Shown piece after piece: positions 1-10,159 of a stretch of 64,000 nucleotides of DNA (within the stretch, counting starts at the first letter, position 1; the number at the start of each line of letters is the position of its first letter). This DNA is from Shinisaurus crocodilurus (lineage: Eukaryota > Chordata > Lepidosauria > Squamata > Shinisauridae): the NCBI GenBank assembly GCA_021292165.1, contig JAHFWL010000039.1, positions 124,001 through 188,000 of the forward strand, written 5' to 3'. The translations under genes and the position numbers were made by a program. The notes beneath the pieces were generated by a model, which was given only the letters and a program-made list of their open reading frames with translations, searched no databases and was not told where the DNA came from.

Positions 1-860
1 AGTACTTCGATTACCTCCAAAGCACCATAGGTATATGGAGGAAGAGGAGGATGAGGACAAACGACTTTCTTGTCTTCAGCGGGGGTAACATATCATTTTG
101 TGATCCTATTGCCTTCTGCCCATAAGAGGACTGGCATCCTTGTAAGGGTTTGCTAACACATATTGACTTGAATCCAGAATTTGCACACCTGCGGTAGCAT
201 TGCCAAAATACACTTGTGTTCAGACTGCTGCCAGCGGTGGCCGGGAAGGGTGGGAGGCAATCGTCACCAATCCCCCCCCTCCCTTCACAGCCTCCAGAGC
301 CACCTCCCGCAGTGTTCTGGATGGTCCCCCCAATATACCAGAGCAGCAGGGTGAGGAGGGAGTCAACAAAATTCGGCACCTCCCTTGTTCCATGATCAAA
401 CGTGGTTCAGTGGATCAGAAGCCTTGCACAGAAGGAAAAGGTCTTTTCTTCTTTTTTTTCAGAGAAGGATGACAGTGGATCCAACCCACTTCATGCAGGA
501 GTCAGTGGTGGAGGATGTGTTTTGTATGAGAAAGGCCCCAGTTAGTTTGTACTCCTGGGGTAGGAGAACCTGGATGGAGAACCTGGATGGAGGCTGCCTA
601 CTCAAGTAGACAATACTGGGCTTGAAAGACCCAGTATCTGACTTTACATAAGGTTGGAGTGGGTAAATTTGGTTGGGAAGATGTCTCCCAACCCTGCTCT
701 AGCATGCATGGAGTTCTGAAATTGTTCAGTGTGTCAGATGTTCTGTAGAGCCTCTCGGGTTCATTGCACAAGGCACTCTGCCATTTAGGAGAAAGGAAAA
801 GAAATAGACAGGGTAAAACATGCCCTTCTTTACAGCTGCTGCATGCAAGACCAAAGCCTG
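1..860. other. 3' flank of V-1, no gene recognised
   Basis: I see no V exon, RNA gene or clear transposon in this stretch. From about 620 onward it is similar to the 3' flank of V-3 (about 6080-6300), so it belongs to a duplicated V unit. Short open frames here look random. Confidence 0.5.
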
Positions 861-875
861 GTTTTATGGAAGAAC

Positions 876-914
876 AGTTTTTGTGCACTCTCTGATAGAT
901 TGTTTCTTAGTGTG
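876..914 (-). promoter_or_regulatory. V-1 recombination signal, 23-bp spacer
   Basis: On the minus strand directly after the V exon come heptamer CACACTA (914-908), a 23-nt spacer and nonamer ACAAAAACT (884-876). The heptamer matches 5 of 7 consensus positions, with the essential CAC kept, and the nonamer matches 8 of 9. Confidence 0.85.
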
Positions 915-1397
915 TCTCTTGCACAGTAATACATGGCCGTGTCTTCAGGCTTCAGACCATTCAGTTGAAGGAACACCTGGCTTTTTGAGGTGTCCTTTGT
1001 GATGGTGATCCGATTTTGGAGAGCACTGTTATAATGAGTGCTTCCACCACCCCAGATACCTCCAGCCCACTCCAGTCCCTTTCCTTGGGTCTGACGTACC
1101 CACTGCACTGCATAGCTTGTGAGAGAAAATCCAGACACTGTACAAGTCATCCGTAGGTTCTCTCCAGGCCTTTTCACTCCTCCACCAGTCTCTGCAAGAG
1201 TCTGTGAAGAAACACCTGCATGGCAGAAGAGAATTGAACAGGATCATAAAAAATGCAAAAGGGGAAAAAAAGGAAACTTTTTTTATTTTTGGGTCGCCTT
1301 TCAGCCCAAAGGGTGCCTTCTTCAAAAGGGGAGCAGGATAGCCTTGCTTACATGCAGGGAAGATGATCAAGAAACCAATCAAGAACCTCAGCCCCAT
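915..1397 (-). CDS. IGHV: V-1: immunoglobulin heavy variable gene, clan II-like
   Basis: This germline heavy-chain V segment would encode FR1 to the start of CDR3 after V(D)J joining. Leader exon 1397-1352 (46 nt) encodes a hydrophobic start, [15 protein letters not shown], and ends at a GTAAG donor. The V exon is 1215-915 (301 nt) after a TGCAG acceptor, and the codon split by the intron reads Cys. First conserved Cys, WVRQ in FR2, GKGLEW and YYCAR are all present. The ISISKD-type FR3 and IWGGGST CDR2 resemble mouse VH2 genes. FR1 lacks one residue near position 2 or 3, a deletion shared with V-3. Proline in the usual RQxPGKG motif is Gln. The frame is open, so it looks functional, although its heptamer is not ideal. 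Confidence 0.88.
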
Positions 1398-1515
1398 GAC
1401 TTCAATGTTGAGGACAACGTCTAGCACCTGAAAAGGAGCTGATTTGTACTAAGGACGTTGAGCTCTGTATCCTCTAACTGTAACTTCTCTTTAAAGAAGG
1501 CTGTACCAGAAAGTC

Positions 1516-1523
1516 ATTTGCAT
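1516..1523 (-). promoter_or_regulatory. V-1 promoter octamer
   Basis: Exact ATGCAAAT on the minus strand, 119 nt upstream of the leader ATG. A TTTAAA element lies at 1490-1495. This is the standard immunoglobulin V promoter arrangement bound by Oct factors. Confidence 0.85.
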
Positions 1524-1799
1524 AATGTCATGAATGCTACAGTCATAAGACACCAGGAGAGGCACAAAACTATCTATTTGTGGGGAATGGATGGCTGCTG
1601 TCCAGATCAAGGAGTAGAGAAGACAAGATGAGGACAGCTGTCTTTGCCAACTTGTCTCACTGCTCTGACTCTCATATTTTTATGATTTCTTATGAGTTCA
1701 TTACAAGATGCTTCACAAAGAACAGGACTCAAACTCAGCACACATTAACAATTTTAAACCCACCCACCCCCAATGTCCACATATGATTTGGGGGTGATA

Positions 1800-2095
1800 T
1801 ATTGGGGGGGGGCTGTGCGATCCACCCACTACCTGACTCGCGGCGTGCTCGCCAGAGTTCCGGGTTCCCAGCGCTACATTTTTTACATAGAAGATGGCGG
1901 AAGATACGTTAAAAGCGGTTGCGATTTGTGTAACTTGTGCAAATCGCGGCCGTTTTTAATGTATTTTATGCCATTTTCTACATTGAAAATGTAGCACTGG
2001 GAACCCGGAAGTCACTTCCCCGGCTTGGCTTGCAAGAATGAAGGCCGATCTGGGGAAGCAGGTAGGCCGAGCAGAGCTCCACTCACATCCCTATT
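1800..2095. mobile_element. Foldback hAT-like MITE, copy 1
   Basis: The centre is a long inverted repeat: the arm starting TTCCCAGCGCTACATTTT near 1865 pairs with the arm ending AATGTAGCACTGGGAA near 2003. The right end reads ACATCCCTA, the terminal repeat seen in the other copies at 13498, 35506, 45383 and 46584. The left end is degraded into a G run. It has no coding capacity. The hAT assignment is inferred from the TAGGGATGT-type terminus. Confidence 0.6.
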
Positions 2096-2279
2096 TTTTA
2101 TTTTTTTTTCATATCCTTGTCAGCACTGCTGAGCAACACATTCACTTAAGTTCCAAAAAGGAATTCCTTGATTCTAAATCCCATGTATTGCTCACTGCTC
2201 AGCTTAATCTGGCTGGATTGGAAGGGAGAGCAAATGTGACTGCTATGGTGCATAGTGCTCCCACCTCCTAGAGAAGATA

Positions 2280-3570
2280 ATTAAAACATCGCAACTACTT
2301 ATAGAACCATTTATTTATTTGATTGCAGCAGACACACACACACACACACTCTTCAGTCAAAAAGGAGCTCCCAGAGTAACTTAAACAGATTAATAATGAG
2401 ATAGCCGTTGCCCTCAGACATACCATCTAAAAGACATGAGACGAAAGGGGAAAAAAAGGATTGGGGTGAGGAGGGAGGGGAAGCAAAACTCAGGCACCAG
2501 CAGGTGAAGTATTGCCTCACTCCGAATTGACTCCAGTGATGTTATGATTCCCTATTGGACATAGTGATCTAGTCACATTAACAAATTGACTTCTGAAAGG
2601 TTGGGTGGGTTCTTCTTGTGAGGAAGAAATAAGCACTAATGAAATACAAATAAGGGTGCTGAGCAGTTGACAGCCAGGAAGGGCAGTGAGCACCAGCTGA
2701 AGAGGTGTAAAAAATTAAAAAATCTGGCTTGGTGCGTTCAGGCAGGGAATAATTGGAGGGCACCCCCTCCCCAATATATATTGTTATCTTCTTGTCAATT
2801 TTTTTTTTAAAAGTCTGAGAACACTTGATGCAGCCTGAGTATAATGGCCAAAATATTTTCTGCTTAGATATCATGATTAGGTTGCTCTTAAAATCACAGG
2901 ATCAGGCCTACTCTAGGAGGAGGAAGGATGGTACAGAAGAGGGGCAGATGGAAGTGGAAATGAATACAGCCAATTTAAGAGTATTCTGGGAGCAATCCAG
3001 TCGGGATGCCCATACACCTCCAAACTCAGAGGGTTTGGGGCATCCGATGTAGGGCAGGGGTAGAAGTAGAGGCAATCTCCACCTCTACTCCTCCCACCCT
3101 GAAAGTCAGCCAGGTAGCCAATTTCTGTAATCTAGCTACAGTACTGCAGGGTGGGAGGGAAGGAAGCTGGAGAACCATCAGGATATATGTTATATTGGCG
3201 GTGGCAGGCTCCTCCCTTACCCGCCCCCTGGAATGCCCCATTTTCCAAGATCACTCTTACAACCTCAGAGAAACCACCAACAACATGGTGCTTTCCATGC
3301 TGGCTGCCAGTGGGGAGGAGGATCTGGGAATCCGACCAATCCCATGGCACCCTAGACACTGTCTCTGGGCCACACGATCGCTCTATCATTCACTAAAGTC
3401 AGCTTCTCCATTGAGATAGGAGTTCCTTGACAGCTGATTCCTGTGGTAAAATTAGATACTATGTCTTTCTCCTTCCTCTCCTATTTGTGGTTTTTATTTG
3501 CTCAACTTTGCACAAGTGCCCAGACAGCGGAGCATGAGCACCACCACCAGGAAATGCCTTTCTCAGCTTA
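2280..3570. repeat. Segmental duplication, copy A
   Basis: This intergenic block recurs at about 12262-13483 with the same landmarks in the same order, including the CAAAACTCAGGCACCAG stretch, the GTGCAGCCTGAGTATAATGG stretch and the GGAGCATGAGCAC stretch. It follows the V-1 unit as copy B follows the V-3/V-4 units, so a whole V block was duplicated. No gene is recognised inside. Confidence 0.7.
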
Positions 3571-4406
3571 CATGAGAGACGATTTTATATAGCCCACCTG
3601 TCTACTTTATTGGTTCCTGAAAGTATTAGACGTTAAGGGGAGCATTTTGATCTGTTTATTTCAGTGACAGCAAATCTATGTTCAATGAGTTTGATCAATG
3701 GGGGGTCAGACCCTTTTGTAGTGTAAGGATGTTTAGGATTGCTGTCTATGGAGAAATGCAAGCACATTTTTCTACTGATACTTAAGCTAACATTTTGGGT
3801 TGTTCTTGCTTTGCTCTTTCGTTGTGCTAAAACATACTTGTTGAACTGGGCTTCTGAGGTGTAACTTCACCCTGAGACTGGACTACATCAAGATCGTTTG
3901 TCTTGTGCTGTCGTTTTAGTTTAGTTTGATATTTGATGTACCAGTTGTGTATAAATGATGGGTTGGATCTAGGATTCACCTTCCATTTATGAAAAAGCTC
4001 CACTCACAGACGCTGCCTCTGTCCAATTTGGGGCTGGGGGTATCTTTTCTTTTCATCCCCCCCCCCTGCACCACAGCTCGCCCCATTCAGCAAGGTACAC
4101 TACCACCCCATTTTAGGGGTTTGGAGGAGCTGCTGTGGGGAGCAGGGGGTGGCGAAGACCACTTCTGCCAGCCCAATTGTGCATGCCTAGATCTGGATCC
4201 TACCCCATGCATTTCTATGGTGATGATGATGCGTACTGCTCTGTGCTCCCTTAAAGGGATTAATTGACCTTTATGTAACCAGAAGTATTTTTTATGTATA
4301 GTGAATTCAAGTAAGTACATTTAAGATTAGACCTGAATTGGACATTTAGCTTTGTATTAATGTCCGAAATATTTTAAGGGAAAAGAGCCAATAGCAAGTT
4401 CCTTCC
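3571..4406. other. Intergenic, no gene recognised
   Basis: Part of this stretch (about 3590-3690) matches 19798-19885, which is the continuation of the duplicated block beyond a large insertion in the other copy. I see no other feature. Confidence 0.45.
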
Positions 4407-4445
4407 TCTTTATGTACAGTTCCCCCTTTGCTTTGTCTCACTGTG
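4407..4445 (-). promoter_or_regulatory. V-2 recombination signal, 23-bp spacer
   Basis: Heptamer CACAGTG (4445-4439) is a perfect consensus. A 23-nt spacer and nonamer ACATAAAGA (4415-4407, 6 of 9 matches) follow. Confidence 0.82.
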
Positions 4446-4872
4446 CATTTCGTGCACAGAAATATATGGCTGTGTCTGCAACTGTCAGGGACCTTAGCTC
4501 AAGATAATATGCATTGCTGGAAGAATCAGCAGAAAGGGTGACTCGGCATTGGGATTTATGCCAGTCGATTTCTCCGAGCCATTCCAATCCTTTCCCAAGG
4601 GCCTGTCGGACCCAATCCCATAAATTGCTCTCTATGGAATCTCCACTGATGGTGCAAGTTAGTCTGAGGGATTGCCCGGGCTTCACTGTTCCTGGTGCAG
4701 ATTCCAGAAGTTTAACACTTGAGTGAGCATCTAAGGTCAATGGCAAAGGATTTTGTTAATCAAGTACATTTGATTCCATTTCCATTCCATTTCATTTTTC
4801 ACCTGTATGTGGAAAATACTCACACAGCGGAGATGCTAGTAAGGAAAAAAGAAGAAGAAACTGGAGCTTCAT
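4446..4872 (-). pseudogene. IGHV: V-2: IGHV gene with in-frame CDR2/FR3 deletion
   Basis: Leader exon 4872-4824 (49 nt, MKLQFLLLFSLLASPL) ends at a GTGAGT donor, and the V exon is 4730-4446 (285 nt). The first Cys, [14 protein letters not shown] and YFCAR are intact and the frame is open through the leader splice. Compared with V-1, about seven codons are missing between the FR2 tryptophan and FR3. The text runs from EIDW almost directly to RVTL, so most of CDR2 and the start of FR3 are absent, and an extra unpaired Cys lies at the junction. The FR3 ([16 protein letters not shown]) marks a different family from V-1, closer to VH4-type genes. Promoter and recombination signal are good, so it could rearrange. 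Whether the product folds is doubtful, hence the pseudogene call. Confidence 0.75.
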
Positions 4873-4966
4873 GGTGTTTAGTAAGAGAAACTAGTCTGTC
4901 TTGAGTGACGGTAGTCTGTGTGCATGTGTGTGTGTGTATTTAAAAGGAAATCCACGCATGCAAGGG

Positions 4967-4974
4967 ATTTGCAT
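4967..4974 (-). promoter_or_regulatory. V-2 promoter octamer
   Basis: Exact ATGCAAAT on the minus strand about 95 nt upstream of the leader ATG. An AT-rich TTTAAATA element lies between it and the ATG near 4940. Confidence 0.82.
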
Positions 4975-5107
4975 ATGATTTCCATTCCTTTGGGGACAGC
5001 AGCTTAAAAACTGAACTCGAAATAATTGTTTCTATTAAGTGATAATCCCTTGATGTGAGAAATACTAGTCGTTTACTCAAAAAGTATCATTTCCAGTTGT
5101 GGCATTG

Positions 5108-5166
5108 TTTTGTGTGTGTGTGTGTGTGTTTCCTTTTGGTTTCCCCCCACACACACACACACACAG
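5108..5166. repeat. Facing TG and CA microsatellites
   Basis: A (TG)n run at about 5110-5129 is followed 20 nt later by a (CA)n run at about 5149-5166, so the two runs can pair as a hairpin. A further (CA)n tract lies at 5637-5663. Confidence 0.8.
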
Positions 5167-5631
5167 ACACACTGCGTTATTAGCAGCTGTGGTAACTGAG
5201 CTCATCTTGGTGGTGGCTGCCTCTTTCCCCCCTGAATGCCCCAGGCATAGTATCATTCTCAGGCTTTGTGGGGGGCTGAGGGTGGCTCCCAGCATGCCTG
5301 GAACAGGCTATAACTGGAATATCCCAGGGGAGAAATAGCAGCCACTACCCTCTGAATAGCTAAACCTTCCCCCCATTTAGTTACCTGCAAATTGGGCCCA
5401 CTAAATTGGGAGCACTCGGGCCTACCTTTACATCAAGCCCAGTTCAAAGCTCCTCTCTTTTGTGGCCATATTTGGCACCCCTCAAATGTATGTGTGCGTG
5501 TGGGGGGGGGATTTTGACTAATTTTATAATTTGCTCACTGGTCACTCCCCCGGAGTTGGCATTCTCTGATGAATTAAAGCAGTTTCAAATACCAAATAAT
5601 AGGAAAAGTGCATCCAAACTCTCCCTCCCTC

Positions 5632-5667
<36 letters not shown>

Positions 5668-6320
5668 TGTGTTAGGCGTAATTTGCACAAAAATGTTGAA
5701 AGTTTGATGCAAACTTAACAAAAAACTAAAACTAAAATCAAATTAGACCAAACCTGAGACTGGAAAAATGGGAAATTGAGAGAAATGACAACTGACAGAT
5801 TTTTCCATTGCTAATGGAAAACATATGCAGAAAGGATATGTTGGTTTTGCCTTGTAGGATATTTCACGTCTGTCAAGCGATATGACAATCTGGGTTGGAT
5901 ATAAATTGAGTCATACTTAGAGTAGACTCTGTAAAATCAATGGAACATAACTTAGTCATTGGTTTCAGTAGGTCTTCTCTATGTATGACTAGGGATGGGG
6001 TGGGGGTAATTTATGCAATTCACATTTTTAATATTTTGTATCACATTTGTAACTGGACTTTTTTCCTCTCACAAATAATATTATTTTTCCAATGCCTCTC
6101 TTTTCTCCAAATAGGAAGATGAGTGTCTCCCAATCCTGATCCAACAGGCATGGACTCCTGCAATTCTTCAGTGTGTCTGATGTTCTGTAGAACCTCCAGG
6201 GTTCTTTACAACAGGCACTCTACCTCTAAGGAGAAAGGAAAAGAAATAGAAATGGTAAAACATAGAGAGCATCTTTACAGCTGCTGCATGCATGACCAAA
6301 GCCTGACTTTATGGAAGAAC
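5167..6320. other. Intergenic between V-2 and V-3
   Basis: No gene is recognised. From about 6080 the sequence matches the 3' flank of V-1. A CA microsatellite sits at 5637-5663. Confidence 0.45.
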
Positions 6321-6359
6321 AGTTTTTGTGCTGTCTCTGATAGATTGTTTCTCAGTGTG
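6321..6359 (-). promoter_or_regulatory. V-3 recombination signal, 23-bp spacer
   Basis: Heptamer CACACTG (6359-6353), 23-nt spacer, nonamer ACAAAAACT (6329-6321). The spacer is nearly identical to that of V-1, as expected from duplication. Confidence 0.86.
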
Positions 6360-6873
6360 TCCCTGGCTCTCTTGTACAGTAATACAGGGCCGTGTCTTCA
6401 GGCTTCAGGCCATTCAGTTGCAGGGACACCTGGCTTTTTGAGGTGTCCCTTGTGATGGTGATCCGATTTTGGAGAGCACTGTTATAATAAGTGCTTCCAC
6501 CACGCCAGATAACTCCAGCCCACTCCAGTCCCTTTCCTGGAGATTGACGGAACCAGTTCACATCCCAGTCTGTTAGAGAAGATCCAGACACCGTACAAGT
6601 CAGTCTTAAGTTCTCTCCAGGACTTTTCACTCCTCCACCTGTCTCTGGAAGAATCTGTGATGAAACACCTGCGTGGCAGAGAAGAATAAGAAGGATTATA
6701 TAAAAGAAAAAAGGAAACACATATTCCATGATTTTATATTTATTTTGTTGTAAAATTGATGGACTGCCAGTGCCTTTCAGCCCAAAGGATTCCCTTTTCA
6801 TAAGGGGAGTATGAGAGCCTTCCTTACATGCAGGGAAGTTGATCAAGAAACAAATCAAGAGCCTCAGTTCCAT
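6360..6873 (-). CDS. IGHV: V-3: immunoglobulin heavy variable gene, clan II-like
   Basis: Leader exon 6873-6828 (46 nt, MELRLLICFLINFPA) is followed by a 159-nt intron and a 309-nt V exon (6668-6360). FR1, [27 protein letters not shown]2, the SKSQVSLQLNGL FR3 and YYCTR are all in frame, and the split codon reads Cys. The V exon is extended by codons for about four residues after CTR before the heptamer. Like V-1 it lacks one FR1 residue, so the pair derives from one duplicated ancestor. The intron length is divisible by three and has no stop in the coding frame, so even an unspliced transcript stays open from the leader ATG. It appears functional. Confidence 0.9.
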
Positions 6874-6988
6874 TACTTCAGTGTAGAGGACGCCTAGCAC
6901 CTGAAAAGGAGCTGGTTTATACTAATGACCTTGAGTTCTGTACCCTCTAGTTGTAGCTGCTCTTTAAAGAAGGCTGTAGCAGAAAGAC

Positions 6989-6996
6989 ATTTGCAT
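6989..6996 (-). promoter_or_regulatory. V-3 promoter octamer
   Basis: Exact ATGCAAAT on the minus strand, 116 nt upstream of the leader ATG, with a CTTTAAAG element between. Confidence 0.85.
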
Positions 6997-7257
6997 GCCA
7001 TGAACTATACAATCATAAAGCAGCAGCAGAGGTACACCTGTATATTTATGGGGAATGGATGGCTACTGCCTGGATTAAGGAGTTGTAGAGAAGACAAGAT
7101 GTGGACAGGTGTCTTTGTCAATTTTTCTCTCAGCCCTGACTCTCATATTTATATGTCTTCTGGGTTGTTAACGTGATGCTTCAGAAAGAACAGAACTCAA
7201 ACTCAGCACACTTTAGCATTTCAGTGTTATCCCCCCACCCCAATTTTTTTTTTTGTG

Positions 7258-7449
7258 CCAGCGATGGTGTTGTAAAACATGGAAAAGGGGGGAAAAATAC
7301 AAATACAGAATCCATAATTTTATTAATTTGTTGTAAATTAATGGGTCGCCTTTCCGGCCAAAGGATGCCTTTTTCATAAGGGGAGCATGAGAGCCTTCCT
7401 TACATGCAGGGAAGATGATCAAGAAACCAATCAAGAGTCTCATCCCCAT
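7258..7449 (-). pseudogene. IGHV: V-4: orphan IGHV leader exon without V exon
   Basis: Leader exon 7449-7404 (46 nt, [15 protein letters not shown]) keeps its ATG and GTAAG donor and is very close to the V-1 leader. The start of the intron continues to about 7258. There the sequence changes directly into the far 5' flank of V-3 (the block at about 7140-7250 matches 1660-1770 upstream of V-1). The V exon and recombination signal are therefore gone, deleted between two duplicated units. It cannot encode a V domain. The promoter could still be transcribed. Confidence 0.8.
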
Positions 7450-7567
7450 GACTTCAATGTTGAGGACAACTTCTAGCACCTGAAAAGGAGCTGATTTGTA
7501 CTAAGGACGTTGAGCTCTGTATCCTCTAACTGTAACTTCTCTTTAAAGAAGGCTGTACCAGAAAGAT

Positions 7568-7575
7568 ATTTGCAT
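7568..7575 (-). promoter_or_regulatory. V-4 orphan promoter octamer
   Basis: Exact ATGCAAAT on the minus strand, 119 nt upstream of the orphan leader, the same spacing as in V-1. Confidence 0.82.
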
Positions 7576-7919
7576 AATGCCAGGGATGCCACAATTATAA
7601 GACACCAGCAGAGGCACAAATATACATATACTGTATGGGGAATGGATGGCTACTGCCCAGATTAGAGAAGACAGGATGAGGAGAGGTGCCTTTGACTACT
7701 TCTCTCTCAGCTCTGACTCTCATATTTACATGATTTCATACAATTTGGTTATGTGATGCTTCACTAAGAACAGAGCTAAAACTCAGCACAATTTAACAAT
7801 TACCTATTATTTTCTCTCCCGCACCCAAGTCCCAGTTATGATTTGGGAGTAATATATGTGAGTGTAGCCAAACACGTACCCTGGATTTTAGGAAAGCCAA
7901 TTTTAACAAACTCAGAACA

Positions 7920-8432
7920 ATGATTAGTAAGATCCCATGGCAAGTGACTCTCATGAGAAAGGGAGCCCAGGAGGGGTGGGAGTTTTTAAAAAAGGAAATT
8001 TTAAAGGCACAATTGCAAACAATTCCCACAAGGAAAAAAGGCAGAGGGCAACAGAAGAAGCCAATGTGGCTTCACAATAAACTCAAAGATGACCTGAAAA
8101 CAAAAAAGGACACGTATAGGAAGTGGAAGGAAGGACAGACTACAGGGGAAGAGTACAGGCAGGTAGCACAGAACTGCAGGAATAGTGTCAGGAAGGCTAA
8201 AGCTGAGAATGAGCTAAGGTTAGCGAGGAATGCTAAAAGCAACAAAAAAGCTTTCTTCAGATACATGCACAGTAAAAGACAGAAGAAAGAACTGGTGGTT
8301 CAACTATGCAATGAGGATGGCAAATTGATAACAGAAGACAAAGAAAAGGCAGAAGTGTTCAATTCCTACTTCGGCTCGGTCTTCTCCCAAAAGAGGGTCT
8401 ATGACCCCCCTGGCAAACCTGGTGCAGACTGA
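7920..8432 (+). pseudogene. CR1 ORF2, region upstream of the RT palm
   Basis: A 170-codon open frame rich in Lys and Arg covers the linker between endonuclease and reverse transcriptase (KAFFRYMHSKR, EVFNSYFGSVFS). It ends where the next frame begins, so a frameshift near 8400 separates it from the RT frame. Confidence 0.75.
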
Positions 8433-9957
8433 AGGGGCAGAATTGCAGCTTGAGATTGATAGGCAAATGGTCAAGGAGCACCTGATTACTCTGAATGAGT
8501 TTAAATCTCCAGGGCCTGATGAGCTGCATCCTAGAGTAATAAAGGAACTGGCAGAAGAACTCTCAGAACCACTGTCTATTATCTTTGAGAAATCATGGAG
8601 GACAGGTGAAGTGCCAGATGACTGGAGGAGGGCAAATGTAGTTCCCATCTTCAAAAAGGGCAAGAAGGAGGAACCTGGGAACTATAGGCCAGTCAGTCTG
8701 ACATCAATCCCCGGGAAGATTTTTGAGCAGATTATAAAGAAGTCAGTCTGCAAGCACCTTGAAAACAATGCAGTGATTACTAGAAGCCAGCATGGATTTG
8801 TCAAGAACAAATCCTGTCAGACTAATCTGATCTCATTTTTTGATCGGGTAACCTCCCTTGTGGACTGTGGGAATGCTGTGGACATTATATATCTGGACTT
8901 CAGCAAAGCTTTCGACAAAGTGCCTCATGATATCCTGATTAGTAAGCTAGCCAAGAGTGGGCTAGATGGAACAACTATCAGGTGGATCCACAATTGGCTA
9001 CAGAATCGGACTCAAAGAGTGCTTATCAATGGTTCCTTCTCAAACTGGGGAGAGGTAATGAGCGGGGTACCACAGGGCTCGGTCCTGGGCCCGGTGCTCT
9101 TCAACATTTTTATTAATGACTTGGATCAGGAGGTACAGGGAATGCTTATCAAATTTGCAGATGACACAAAGTTGGTTGGAACAGCTAATACTCTGGAAGA
9201 CAGAAACAAAATTCAAAGTGACCTCGATAGGCTGGAGCGCTGGGCCGAAAACAACAGAATGAAATTTAATAGGGATAAATGCCAAGTGCTGCACCTAGGG
9301 AGAGGAAACCAAATGCAGAGTTACAGAATGGGGGACACTTGGCTCAACAATACTACAAGTGAGAAGGATCTTGGAATTGTGGTAGATCACAAACTGAATA
9401 TGAGCCAGCAATGCGATATGGCTGCAAAGAAGGCAAATGCAATTTTGGGCTGTATTAATAGAAGTATAGCTTCCAAATCGCGGGAAGTGATAATTCCCCT
9501 TTACTTGGCACTGGTTAGGCCTCATCTTGAGTACTGTGTCCAGTTCTGGGCACCTCACTTTAAGAAGGACATAGACAAACTGGAGAGGGTTCAGAGGAGG
9601 GCAACAAGGATGATAAAGGGACTGGAAACAAGGCCCTATGAAGAGACACTGAAAGAACTGGGCATGTTTAGCCTTCAGAAGAGGAGACTGAGGGGAGATA
9701 TGATCGCACTCTTCCAGTATTTGAAGGGATGTCACACAGAGGAGGGCAAAGATCTCTTCTCGTTCATCCCAGTTTGCAGGACACGGAATAATGGGCTCAA
9801 GTTACAGGAACCTAGATTCCACCTAAACATCAGGAAAAATTTCCTGACTGTCAGAGCAATAAGACAATGGAATCAACTACCTAGGGAGGTCGTGGGCTCT
9901 CCCACTCTGGAGGCATTCAAGTTGGAACTGGACAATCATCTGTCAGGGATGCTTTGA
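8401..9957 (+). pseudogene. CR1 ORF2 reverse transcriptase domain
   Basis: 518 codons encode the RT and C-terminal part of CR1 ORF2. In order they contain KSPGPDELHPRVIKEL, NYRPVSLTS, YLDFSKAFDKVPH, SGVPQGSVLGPVLFNIFIND, the catalytic FADDTKL motif near residue 253, and the C-terminal RPHLEYCVQFWAP block. The frame runs unbroken to its natural stop just before the 3' UTR. With the endonuclease missing and the upstream frameshift, the copy is not autonomous. Confidence 0.88.
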
Positions 9958-10159
9958 CCTGGATTCCTGCACTGAGCAGGGGGTTGGACTCGATGGCCTT
10001 GTAGGCCCCTTCCAACTCCACTTTTCTATGATTCTATGTATTTCATATCCTTGTCAGCATGGCTGAGAAACACAGTCCCTTAAGTTTCCCTGTATTGCTC
10101 AGCCCTCACTCTGGATGGATTGTGTGAGAGAGGAAATTTGACTGCTACAGTGCATAGTG

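Larger units (their letters stand above)
7880..10037 (+). mobile_element. CR1 LINE, 5'-truncated
   Basis: A chicken-repeat-1 type non-LTR retrotransposon lacking the endonuclease end. It ends in the CR1 3' signature: TTGGACTCGATGGCCTTGTA, then CCCTTCCAACTCC, then ATTCTATG repeats near 10022-10037. It sits between two stretches that are adjacent in the V-1 unit (1790 and 2108), so its insertion site is at or beside that of the MITE at 1800-2095. Confidence 0.9.

Noticed and set aside
11..379. 122-codon open frame at the window start
   Set aside because: No recognisable motif, low-complexity Gly-rich stretch, and several overlapping frames on both strands. Treated as chance.
7793..8029. Possible further V remnant beyond V-4
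   Set aside because: Only the upstream flank of the duplicated unit is present. There is no leader, V exon or recombination signal before the CR1.
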